This document shows positions 17,296 through 26,026 of a stretch of 64,000 nucleotides of DNA, in pieces. The notes beneath the pieces were generated by a model. It saw nothing but the letters and a program-made list of their open reading frames with translations. It did no database searches and was not told the origin of the DNA. The DNA is from Chitinophagales bacterium. GTDB lineage: Bacteria > Bacteroidota > Bacteroidia > Chitinophagales > Chitinophagaceae. Positions within the stretch are counted from its first letter, which is position 1, and the number at the start of each line of letters is the position of its first letter. The position numbers and the translations under genes were made by a program. The DNA is taken from assembly GCA_017303855.1 (NCBI GenBank), contig JAFLBL010000004.1:248001-312000 (forward strand), read 5' to 3'.

Positions 17296-20200
17296 ATGTT
17301 TAATCTGCTAAAAATGCGAAATGCGAAAAAGCACAGTATCTCCCTTTTGGTACTGCTGTTTTCCCTGGTGCTGTCTGCACAGGCACAACGGGAGGTGAAA
17401 GGAAAAGTAACGGATGAGAAAGGACAGCCTGTTCCGGCGGCTTCGGTAACTGTAAAAGGTACCCGGGTGGGTGCCACGACATCCAATGACGGAACATTTA
17501 CTGTTAAAGCTGCAGTTGGAAGCACGCTGATTATTTCCAATGTTTCATTCGAAACGAAAGAACTGATACTTACCAGCGAAACGTTTTATTCAATTACCCT
17601 TACACAAACAGCGAGCTCTATGAGCGATGTGGTTGTGGTCGGGTATGGTAAGAGTAACAAAAAGAATCTTTCGACATCAGTGACAACACTCAGGCCCGGC
17701 GATCTTAACCGCGGAGCTATTGCCGATATAGGCCAGTTGCTTCAGGGTAAAGTGGCGGGTCTGAACATCTCCTCCAGTGGTGATCCGAACCGTCCCGCAG
17801 CGGTGATTTTACGCGGTGCATCTACCGTGAACAGTCCCGGTGCTCCTTTTTATGTAATTGACGGAATGCCGGGTGCCGATATCAATTCAGTAGCACCGGA
17901 TGATATTGCATCGATAGATGTATTAAAAGATGCAGCAGCCACTGCAATCTATGGAAACAGGGCAGCTAACGGAGTCATCATGATATCTACCAAAAAAGGA
18001 CGCAAGGGCAATGTACAAACAACTTATAGCGGATACTTTGGTGTTGAAAACGTCAGCAGCCGGCTAGACTTAATGAATGCCGCCCAGCACAGAAGTTTCC
18101 TTGCTTCAAATGCACTTGCTTATAATCCAATTGATGATCAGAACGGGAATACAGACTGGCAGGCAGCTATTCAACGTTCCACGGCCATTTCTCATAATCA
18201 TAACCTGTCCTTCAGCGGGGGAGGTGAACATAATACGTATAGTGCCAGTCTGAACTACTTCGATAAGGAAGGTATACTCGTGAAAAGCCGGCTGCGCAGG
18301 GTTATTGCGCGACTGAATATCGAGCAGTATGCCCTGAATGATAAGGTTAAGTTTAGCCTGGGAGTAACCAACTCTAACAACAATGCAAACTATGTGCCTT
18401 TGCAGAATGTTGCGTTGTTACAGGCGGCCAAGCATTTGCCGGTGAACAATATTAAGAACCCGGACGGCACCTATTTTGAGAATCTGACCATTCCGGGTTA
18501 TTTCAACCCGCTGGCTATCATTAACAATGCCAGTGATGATACCAAGTATAATATCCTCACTGCCAATTTTAATACAGAAGTTAAGCTGCCTTTTGATTTA
18601 ACTTATAATGCTGCGGTGTCTGTACAGAAAACAACATCAATGCACGGTGAATATTATGGCAGTTATTATGGACGGTACCCGACTTCCAACTTCTACAATA
18701 ACCCGGATCCGGGTATTGGCATTGCGCACACATTGATTGGTGGTTTGTTTGGGGTAAATGGTTCTGCATTCAGGAATGCATACCAGAATTCCTTTACCAC
18801 GTTTGAAACCTTCCTTACCTGGAACCGGAAATTTGGTAATCATGGATTAACGGCAGTGGCCGGATATGCCTTGCAGGAAAATAGTAACGGGGAAGGTTTC
18901 CGTTCATCTTCCACAAACTTCCTGACTGATGATGTAGGCTACAACAACCTTGCACTGGGTAATCCGTATGGTATACCCAATTACAGGATAGACCTTGGTC
19001 CTACCGGTGTATACAGTAAAACACGTCTGATCTCTGATTTCGGACGGGTGAATTACAGCTTTATGAATAAATACCTGCTGCAGGCGTCCATCAGGAGAGA
19101 TGGAAGTTCAGTATTCGGAACCAATACCCGTTGGGGTTACTTCCCGTCTGCTTCAGTTGCATGGCGTATCAGTGATGAGGCTTTTATGAAAAGCCAGGAT
19201 TTTGTCAGTGACCTGAAGTTGCGCCTCAGTTATGGAATTTCCGGTAACTCAGGTGGTGTGGGACCTTATAACAGTCAGTTGATATATGGCCTGAGGGGTA
19301 CCTATTATAATAACGGGGTGTTTGATAACGCCATTGTGCCGGCTCAATCCAGCAATCCTGATCTGAAATGGGAGGAAATTGCCACGTTAAATGCCGGTAT
19401 TGATTTTACAATCTGGAAGAATAAACTGAGTGGTACACTGGACTATTACAAAAAGAAAACGACAGATATGTTGTTTGGAATTTCTGTAAGTCCCACAATT
19501 GTACCCGGTGGTTATATTATAGTAAACGGCGGTAGTCTTGAGAATAAAGGGGTGGAGCTCTCCCTTACGGCTAATGTTTTGAACACCCGTGATCTCAGCT
19601 GGACGTCAACGTTGAATATGGCTCATAATAAAAACGTAATAACCAGCTTGTCAAATCCTTTCACCAATGGTGATTCAACCCGATACTCTTCACCGGAAGG
19701 ACCTGGACAGAGCGGATCATCCCTTCAGATACTTAAAGTAGGATATCCCATCGGTCAGTTCTTTACACTCAGTTATGATGGTAAAGATGCAAATGGTATT
19801 TCCCAGTTTAATAAACGGGATGGATCCAAAACATCGGGTGGCGCATTCCCGACTATTGGAACAGACTACTGGTATATGGGCAGCCCCCAGCCTAAAATCC
19901 TGATGGGCTGGAATAACACCATCCGGTATAAAAATGTGGATCTTAATTTCTTCCTGAGAGGGGTGTTTGGGAATAAAATTTTCAATGCCACAAGAGCGGA
20001 TTTGTCCTATGTAACAGCTGCTTCCGTGAACAACCTGGTCGTAACCGCCGCGGATGATAAAGTGACGGATAATAAGAACTCACTGTATTCTAACAGGTAT
20101 ATTGAAAGCGGTAGTTATGTTCGTATGGATAATGCCACTCTTTCTTATTCATTTAAAAATGTGGTAAGCGGAATCAGTAATTTACGGGTATATGTTACCG

Positions 20201-20343
20201 GTAACAATCTCTTCACTATTACCAGGTACTCCGGTATTGATCCTGAAATTAACCAGGGTGGCATTGCCCCGGGAATCGATTATAATAATTTCTTCCCCAA
20301 AACAAGGACATTCCTGTTTGGTATAAATATGACGCTTAAATAA
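17296..20343 (+). CDS. SusC-family TonB-dependent outer-membrane transporter
   Basis: 1015 aa. Signal peptide to about residue 30 (ending LSAQAQ), carboxypeptidase-regulatory-like domain (~33-115, starting VKGKVTDEKGQPVPAAS), plug domain (~125-235, with GQLLQGKVAGLNISSSG and VLKDAAATAIYGNRAANGV) and a large C-terminal beta-barrel ending in a Phe/Leu-rich strand. Forms the import pore under a SusD lid. No N-terminal secretin-like signalling domain, so it is not expected to control an anti-sigma factor. Starts 32 bases after the MIOX gene and is followed 21 bases on by its SusD partner. An internal Met7 is an alternative start. Confidence 0.95.
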   Translation: MFNLLKMRNAKKHSISLLVLLFSLVLSAQAQREVKGKVTDEKGQPVPAASVTVKGTRVGATTSNDGTFTVKAAVGSTLIISNVSFETKELILTSETFYSITLTQTASSMSDVVVVGYGKSNKKNLSTSVTTLRPGDLNRGAIADIGQLLQGKVAGLNISSSGDPNRPAAVILRGASTVNSPGAPFYVIDGMPGADINSVAPDDIASIDVLKDAAATAIYGNRAANGVIMISTKKGRKGNVQTTYSGYFGVENVSSRLDLMNAAQHRSFLASNALAYNPIDDQNGNTDWQAAIQRSTAISHNHNLSFSGGGEHNTYSASLNYFDKEGILVKSRLRRVIARLNIEQYALNDKVKFSLGVTNSNNNANYVPLQNVALLQAAKHLPVNNIKNPDGTYFENLTIPGYFNPLAIINNASDDTKYNILTANFNTEVKLPFDLTYNAAVSVQKTTSMHGEYYGSYYGRYPTSNFYNNPDPGIGIAHTLIGGLFGVNGSAFRNAYQNSFTTFETFLTWNRKFGNHGLTAVAGYALQENSNGEGFRSSSTNFLTDDVGYNNLALGNPYGIPNYRIDLGPTGVYSKTRLISDFGRVNYSFMNKYLLQASIRRDGSSVFGTNTRWGYFPSASVAWRISDEAFMKSQDFVSDLKLRLSYGISGNSGGVGPYNSQLIYGLRGTYYNNGVFDNAIVPAQSSNPDLKWEEIATLNAGIDFTIWKNKLSGTLDYYKKKTTDMLFGISVSPTIVPGGYIIVNGGSLENKGVELSLTANVLNTRDLSWTSTLNMAHNKNVITSLSNPFTNGDSTRYSSPEGPGQSGSSLQILKVGYPIGQFFTLSYDGKDANGISQFNKRDGSKTSGGAFPTIGTDYWYMGSPQPKILMGWNNTIRYKNVDLNFFLRGVFGNKIFNATRADLSYVTAASVNNLVVTAADDKVTDNKNSLYSNRYIESGSYVRMDNATLSYSFKNVVSGISNLRVYVTGNNLFTITRYSGIDPEINQGGIAPGIDYNNFFPKTRTFLFGINMTLK

Positions 20344-20364
20344 ATCATTTTAAAAGTAGTAAAT

Positions 20365-22041
20365 ATGAAACGACTAATTTATAGCCTGCTGGTTATTTCA
20401 ACTCTCCTCTTTGGCTTATCGGCATGCCATAAGCTGGATGTGGCGTCTACCACAGAATTAACCAGTGCAACATTCCCTAAAACAGAAGCTCATTATAATG
20501 CGCTCATGGGAACTATCTATACTTCATTCAGAAGTGATTTCGCCACCAACCATTTTTTTGTAACAAGTCAGACTACGGATGAGTCAGTTCTCCCTTTTTA
20601 CAATACAGACTGGGTAGATGGAAATCAGTACAGGGATCTGCACCGTCATACCTGGACGGCCGATCATCCGAAAATTGACTTTGAATGGTATTGGCTCAAT
20701 AACCTTATCGGGAATACTAACCAGGTATTATACCTGCTGAAAGATGCTACTGATGGCCCCGTTAAAAACACCAGTATTGCCGAAATGCGTACCATGCGCG
20801 GTCTTTTCTTTTTTTACCTGATGGATATGTTTGGAGGAGTGCCGCTGGATACAACCTATGGAACTACTGAATTAAGATCACGGGCAACACGGACAGAGGT
20901 CTTTAACTTTATCGAATCTGAACTCAGGGCAGCTATACCTTACCTGAAAACCACTTCTGGGGCAGCTACTTATGGTAAGCCGACCCGTTACCTTGCGTAC
21001 GCACTGCTGGCAAAAATGTATCTGAATGCTCAGGTATATACGGGTACAGCAAAGAATAATGAATGCATAGCTGCCTGTGATAGTGTTATGAGTGCAGGTG
21101 GAGGTTCCCTGTATCAGCTGGAGTCACGGAGTACCTATTTAAACATGTTCAGCGCGTCTAATGGGCCGACATATAAAGAAATCATTTATTCGATTCCTTT
21201 TGACCCTTCAACCTCCGGCGGTTACTTATTGCATGCCCGTTACGATTTAAACAGAAACCTGGGTATGAAATATCGCTATTCCGGTTCCACCCTGGGCACC
21301 AATGTTGATCCGGTGGTTAACCAGACTACAGGTAATGGCCTGGTCAATAACCGTCCCAGCGGACCCCGTTGTACCACAGATGAGTATTATGCTCATTTTA
21401 ATGATCCTAATGATATCCGCAATAATCAATGGTTAACAGGGCTTCAGTACTGGAATACAGGAAACCCGATTATGGTCAGAACCACAAACCTTGGTTACGA
21501 CCAGTTTTATTCAGGGCCTACACCGGCGGGTACCTATACGTATCATTTAAACATTACGCCGCTAGGGAACGGTACACGTTTTGGTGCTACTTCCTATGAT
21601 CTGGGTAAAGATGAGCTGGCGTGGAACAGCGGCTACAGGAATATTAAATTCCTGGCGGATCCGGTGTCCACTACCCGTAACCAAAACAATGATATGCCCG
21701 TATTTCGTCTTTCAGACATCATCCTGATGAAAGCGGAAGCAATATTACGAGGTGGTACAGCAACCAATGGTCATACCGCCCTTTCATTAGTGAATTCCCT
21801 GCGCGCGGTGCGCACCACATCAGCACCACTGACCAGTGTCGACCTGAATTTTCTGTATTCAGAACGTTGTCGTGAACTCTCCTGGGAGTGCTGGCACCGA
21901 AATGATATGATTCGTTTTGGCCGGTTTGAAGATGCATGGGGCTTAGGCAAAAACAATGCAGACACATATCGTCGCCTGTTCCCGATCACAACCGGAGCCA
22001 GGGCCGTTAACCCGAACCTGACTCAAAATCCTGGCTATTAA
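20365..22041 (+). CDS. SusD/RagB-family surface glycan-binding lipoprotein
   Basis: 558 aa. Lipoprotein signal ending LFGLSAC with Cys21, then the all-helical SusD fold: an N-terminal region with ATRTEVFNFIESELRAAIPY and a C-terminal region with DIILMKAEAILRGG and the typical ending RCRELSWECWHRNDMIRFGR, closing in NPGY. Binds oligosaccharide at the cell surface and hands it to the SusC pore encoded immediately upstream. A strong terminator follows 33 bases after its stop. Confidence 0.95.
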   Translation: MKRLIYSLLVISTLLFGLSACHKLDVASTTELTSATFPKTEAHYNALMGTIYTSFRSDFATNHFFVTSQTTDESVLPFYNTDWVDGNQYRDLHRHTWTADHPKIDFEWYWLNNLIGNTNQVLYLLKDATDGPVKNTSIAEMRTMRGLFFFYLMDMFGGVPLDTTYGTTELRSRATRTEVFNFIESELRAAIPYLKTTSGAATYGKPTRYLAYALLAKMYLNAQVYTGTAKNNECIAACDSVMSAGGGSLYQLESRSTYLNMFSASNGPTYKEIIYSIPFDPSTSGGYLLHARYDLNRNLGMKYRYSGSTLGTNVDPVVNQTTGNGLVNNRPSGPRCTTDEYYAHFNDPNDIRNNQWLTGLQYWNTGNPIMVRTTNLGYDQFYSGPTPAGTYTYHLNITPLGNGTRFGATSYDLGKDELAWNSGYRNIKFLADPVSTTRNQNNDMPVFRLSDIILMKAEAILRGGTATNGHTALSLVNSLRAVRTTSAPLTSVDLNFLYSERCRELSWECWHRNDMIRFGRFEDAWGLGKNNADTYRRLFPITTGARAVNPNLTQNPGY

Positions 22042-22074
22042 GGGTAAGCAGTACCTTTTCAGCAGGCAATCGGT

Positions 22075-22104
22075 AACCCGGAGCCCTCTGGCTCCGGGTT
22101 TTTT
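22075..22104 (+). terminator. rho-independent terminator after susD
   Basis: A perfect 11-bp stem (AACCCGGAGCC, 22075-22085, with GGCTCCGGGTT, 22090-22100), a CTCT loop and further T residues to 22104. It ends the MIOX-SusC-SusD transcript or attenuates read-through into the phosphatase gene, whose ATG is only 16 bases further on. Confidence 0.9.
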
Positions 22105-22119
22105 AATGTACATTTCATC

Positions 22120-23109
22120 ATGAACAACAACAATTACCGGCTGCTGATCCTCACCGGTTTTTTCCTGTTTTCACTTGCAGGAAATTCCCAGGTGCTGATC
22201 AACGACCCGGCCTATACCCGTGGTGATACTACACCGATACGGAAAGATTCCGTACTGAATTTTATTGTCATGGGCGACTGGGGCCGCAATGGTGCTGATC
22301 ATCAAAAGGATGTGGCCCGGCAAATGGATATCACCGCTACAGTTTACAATACACAGTTTATCATTTCCACCGGCGATAACTTTTATCCCAGTGGTGTGAT
22401 CAGCGAATGGGATCCCCTCTGGCGTTATTCCTTTGAAGATATTTATACCGGCTTTCATCTGCAGTGGGACTGGTACCCGGTACTCGGGAATCATGATTAC
22501 AAAAGCAATCCGGACGCGCAGGTTAAATACAGTAAGATCAGCCGTCGCTGGCAAATGCCCGCCCGCTATTATTCCAAAAAGTTTTTCATAAATGGCGATA
22601 CCAGCCAGGCCATACTGATCGCTTTTATTGATACCAACCCGCTGATACCGCTATTCTATAAGAACAGGGAATACGGTCCAAACGTACGCAGCCAGGACAG
22701 CACCAGACAAAAAAAATGGCTCGAGAAAGTACTGAGCGATCCATCGCCCAATATAAAATGGAAGATCGTTGTCGGACACCATCCGGTATATTCCGGTGGT
22801 GGACGTACAGAAACCTACGATACCAAAGCCATCCGTAACTGGCTGAGCCCTGTTTTTGAAAAGTACAAAGTGGATGTTTATCTCAGCGGACACGAACACA
22901 GTCTTCAATACATGAAGCCTGCAGGTACAACACATCATTTTATTTCTGGTGCCGCTTCCGAGAAAACACCCGCAAGACTGATTGATATCAGTAAGTTTTC
23001 TGCATCCGAGTATGGCTTTATGTTGTTTTCCATACAAGGGAAACAATTGTCCATGCAAACTATTGATTATGCCGGAAAATCAATTTATCAAACCACTTTG
23101 TCACACTGA
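22120..23109 (+). CDS. secreted metallophosphoesterase, purple acid phosphatase-like
   Basis: 329 aa with an N-terminal signal sequence (ending LAGNSQ). Carries the calcineurin/purple-acid-phosphatase motif set in order: VMGDWGRNG, STGDNFYPSG, LGNHDYKS, VVGHHPVYSGG and SGHEHSLQ. Size and motifs resemble the small tartrate-resistant acid phosphatase type. Probably hydrolyses phosphate esters in the periplasm or outside the cell. It lies 16 bases after the terminator and 7 bases before an acyltransferase gene. Together with MIOX and a symporter this could liberate inositol from inositol phosphates, but the substrate is not shown by sequence. Confidence 0.92.
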   Translation: MNNNNYRLLILTGFFLFSLAGNSQVLINDPAYTRGDTTPIRKDSVLNFIVMGDWGRNGADHQKDVARQMDITATVYNTQFIISTGDNFYPSGVISEWDPLWRYSFEDIYTGFHLQWDWYPVLGNHDYKSNPDAQVKYSKISRRWQMPARYYSKKFFINGDTSQAILIAFIDTNPLIPLFYKNREYGPNVRSQDSTRQKKWLEKVLSDPSPNIKWKIVVGHHPVYSGGGRTETYDTKAIRNWLSPVFEKYKVDVYLSGHEHSLQYMKPAGTTHHFISGAASEKTPARLIDISKFSASEYGFMLFSIQGKQLSMQTIDYAGKSIYQTTLSH

Positions 23110-23116
23110 GTAAACC

Positions 23117-24340
23117 ATGCAGACAGCTGAAATAAAAACACAGGCTGCAACTTCAACCGGGCGTCTCCACTCCCTGGATGCCCTGCGCGGATTTGATATG
23201 TGGTGGATAGTATGCGGCGAAGGTATCTTTCACGGTTTAGCCGGCGCCATTAAGGATAAATACGGATTGATACAAAGTACTGCCGACTGGCAGATACGGG
23301 GAAATGCACCTTTGACAATTGTGGAACGTATGCTGGTGGGTATGAGCAATCAGCTTCATCATACCGTCTGGAACGGATTCACTTTCTACGATCTTATTTT
23401 CCCTTTATTCATCTTTATTGCCGGTGTCAGTATGCCTTATTCCATGGGCAAACAACTGGATAAAGCCGGAGCCGATAGGGCCACAGCACGGAATGTCATT
23501 CTGCGTTCACTCCTGAAACGAACTATTATCCTGCTGTTGCTGGGTATGCTGGTCAATGGGGCATTACAATTCAACGGATTTGAGCAGACGCGTTTTGCCA
23601 GTGTACTGGGACGGATCGCCCTGTCCTGTTTTGGGGCTGCCCTGATCTATCTCTATGTACCCGCTAAACGAATCATTTACTGTGCATCGGGCATCCTGCT
23701 TTTGTATTGGGCACTATTGTATCTCATACCTGTGCCGGGATATGGTGCAGGTGTCATTACTCCCGAAGGAAATATCACCGCCTGGTTTGACCGGAACTTT
23801 CTCCCGGGCAAACTGCACCGAAAAATATATGACCCCGAAGGATTGCTGAGCACAATACCGGCTGTGGCCAGTGCTTTGCTCGGGGTGTTGTGCGGACAAT
23901 ACATCCGTTCATCTGCACAAAAGGGCTTTACAACGACACAGGCCATGAATCTTTTTGGGCTGGGCGTAGCTTTATTAATAGCCGGCTGGGCCTGGAACTT
24001 TGTCTTCCCCGTGAATAAGATACTGTGGAGCTCTTCTTATGTACTGGTAGCCGGGGGATGGAGCATGATGGCTTTGGGACTGTTTTATTTTATTATTGAT
24101 GTGAAAGGGTACAGCAACTGGAGTGCACCCCTGGTCTGGATCGGGACGAATTCCATCCTGATCTATGTAGCAGCACATGGATTGATCAATTTTGAATCCA
24201 CTTCACAGTTTTTATTTGGCGGATTCATCAATCTTACACCAGCTGCCTGGCATTCGGCCCTGTTATGGACCGGGGTGTGTCTGATCCAGCTGGCCGGCCT
24301 TTATATTTTATACCGCAACAGGCTTTTTTGGAAAGTCTGA
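23117..24340 (+). CDS. membrane acyltransferase-like protein (DUF5009/HGSNAT-type)
   Basis: 407 aa with about ten hydrophobic segments. The N-terminal LDALRGFDMWWIV signature and the general layout match the DUF5009/DUF1624 group related to eukaryotic heparan-alpha-glucosaminide N-acetyltransferase. Such proteins are thought to move acyl groups across the inner membrane onto sugars, and homologues are often found in polysaccharide loci (family knowledge). It starts 7 bases after the phosphatase stop, so the two are co-transcribed; a symporter follows 40 bases later. Substrate unknown. Confidence 0.85.
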   Translation: MQTAEIKTQAATSTGRLHSLDALRGFDMWWIVCGEGIFHGLAGAIKDKYGLIQSTADWQIRGNAPLTIVERMLVGMSNQLHHTVWNGFTFYDLIFPLFIFIAGVSMPYSMGKQLDKAGADRATARNVILRSLLKRTIILLLLGMLVNGALQFNGFEQTRFASVLGRIALSCFGAALIYLYVPAKRIIYCASGILLLYWALLYLIPVPGYGAGVITPEGNITAWFDRNFLPGKLHRKIYDPEGLLSTIPAVASALLGVLCGQYIRSSAQKGFTTTQAMNLFGLGVALLIAGWAWNFVFPVNKILWSSSYVLVAGGWSMMALGLFYFIIDVKGYSNWSAPLVWIGTNSILIYVAAHGLINFESTSQFLFGGFINLTPAAWHSALLWTGVCLIQLAGLYILYRNRLFWKV

Positions 24341-24380
24341 GCGGACAGAAACATACAACCAACGATTAATTTTTTGTCAA

Positions 24381-26009
24381 ATGAATCATTTGCACACAGC
24401 CGACTATGTCGTATTCTTTATCTATTTCATAGCCATATCGGCCTATGGATATTATATCTATCACCGGAAGAAAAATGTCAGCACCAGCAGTAAGGAATTC
24501 TTCCTGGCTGAAGGCTCACTGACCTGGTGGGCCATTGGCGCTTCATTGATTGCATCCAATATTTCAGCAGAGCATTTTATCGGGATGTCCGGTTCCGGAT
24601 TCAAAATCGGGCTGGCCATTTCCACGTATGAATGGATGGCCGCGGCCACCCTGATACTCGTGGCGGTATTCTTATTACCCATTTACCTGAAGAATAAGAT
24701 CTACACGATGCCCCAGTTCCTGGCGCAGCGGTACAATGATACCGTGAGCACCATCATGGCCGTATTCTGGTTGCTGGTTTATGTGTTCGTGAATCTTACT
24801 TCCATCATCTACCTGGGCTCACTGGCCATATCATCTATTTCACCGCTGAGTTTTGAATGGAGTATAGCCGGACTCACGGTTTTTTCTATTATTGTCACAT
24901 TGGGTGGTATGAAAGTGATCGGGTATACTGATGTGATCCAGGTGATCGTGTTACTGATCGGCGGGCTGGTAACTACCTACCTGGCACTTACACTCCTGGC
25001 CGATAAATTCGGTTATGAAGGCAATATTCTCAGTGCCCTGGGTGTATTGCCAAAAGAAGCGCCTGCCCATTTTCACATGATCCTCGATGAGTCCAATCCG
25101 AATTATATGGACTTGCCCGGCTTATCGGTATTGATAGGTGGAATGCTGATCAATAACCTGGCCTATTGGGGCTGTAATCAGTATATAGTACAACGTGCAT
25201 TGGGAGCTGATCTCAAAACCGCCCGGAATGGTATTCTTTTTGCCGCCTTCCTGAAATTACTGATCCCCGTAATTGCTGTATTGCCCGGTATCATTATGTA
25301 TGTATTACATAAGAACGGAGCGTTTCAGCAGGAAATGATGGACGGTACCGTACTCAAACCGGATCATGCCTACCCGACATTGATGAATTTATTGCCTGCG
25401 GGTTTAAAAGGGGTGGCATTTGCAGCATTAACGGCTGCGATTGTTGCCTCATTGGCCGGTAAAGCCAACAGTATCTCTACCATCTGGTCACTTGATATTT
25501 ATAAAAAATATTTTAATAAAGAAGCACCTGATCGTAAAGTAGTTCTGATCGGCCGCTGGGCTGTAATTATTTCAATGGTGATCGCCGCACTGATCACACC
25601 GGCTCTCCGTTCACTGGACCAGGCGTATCAGTTCATCCAGGAATATGCGGGCTTCCTTTCACCCGGTGTACTTGCGATATTCCTGTTGGGCATGTTCTGG
25701 AAACGTACTACAGCTGCAGCGGCGCTTGTTGGAGCTGTGATTACGATCCCGGTGTCGACGGTGCTGAAGTTTCTTCCCGCCTGGACCAATGGTGCTTTCC
25801 CTGATTATCCTTTCCTTGATCGGATGACGATCACTTTCTTCACTGTAGCGTTGGTCATGATCCTGATCAGTCTTGTATGGAAGAAAAGCGAAAAAGACAG
25901 GCATACCATTGAAGTGGATAAAGCGATGTTTAAAGTAAATCCGTCCTTTGTGATCGGATCCGTGATCATCTGCGGCATATTGGCCGCCTTGTATACAATT
26001 TATTGGTAG
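24381..26009 (+). CDS. sodium/solute symporter (SSS family)
   Basis: 542 aa with about 14 hydrophobic segments and the same signature region as the arabinose symporter (AEGSLTWWAIGASLIASNI, SAEHFIGMSGSG); the two are clear paralogues. Members of this group carry monosaccharides or polyols such as inositol with sodium. Its place between the phosphatase/acyltransferase pair and a set of secreted glycoside hydrolases allows either myo-inositol or a released sugar as cargo. An in-frame TTG just before its stop overlaps the next reading frame, but that gene more likely starts at 26027. Confidence 0.9.
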   Translation: MNHLHTADYVVFFIYFIAISAYGYYIYHRKKNVSTSSKEFFLAEGSLTWWAIGASLIASNISAEHFIGMSGSGFKIGLAISTYEWMAAATLILVAVFLLPIYLKNKIYTMPQFLAQRYNDTVSTIMAVFWLLVYVFVNLTSIIYLGSLAISSISPLSFEWSIAGLTVFSIIVTLGGMKVIGYTDVIQVIVLLIGGLVTTYLALTLLADKFGYEGNILSALGVLPKEAPAHFHMILDESNPNYMDLPGLSVLIGGMLINNLAYWGCNQYIVQRALGADLKTARNGILFAAFLKLLIPVIAVLPGIIMYVLHKNGAFQQEMMDGTVLKPDHAYPTLMNLLPAGLKGVAFAALTAAIVASLAGKANSISTIWSLDIYKKYFNKEAPDRKVVLIGRWAVIISMVIAALITPALRSLDQAYQFIQEYAGFLSPGVLAIFLLGMFWKRTTAAAALVGAVITIPVSTVLKFLPAWTNGAFPDYPFLDRMTITFFTVALVMILISLVWKKSEKDRHTIEVDKAMFKVNPSFVIGSVIICGILAALYTIYW

Positions 26010-26026
26010 TATTAAAAACTGACTAT

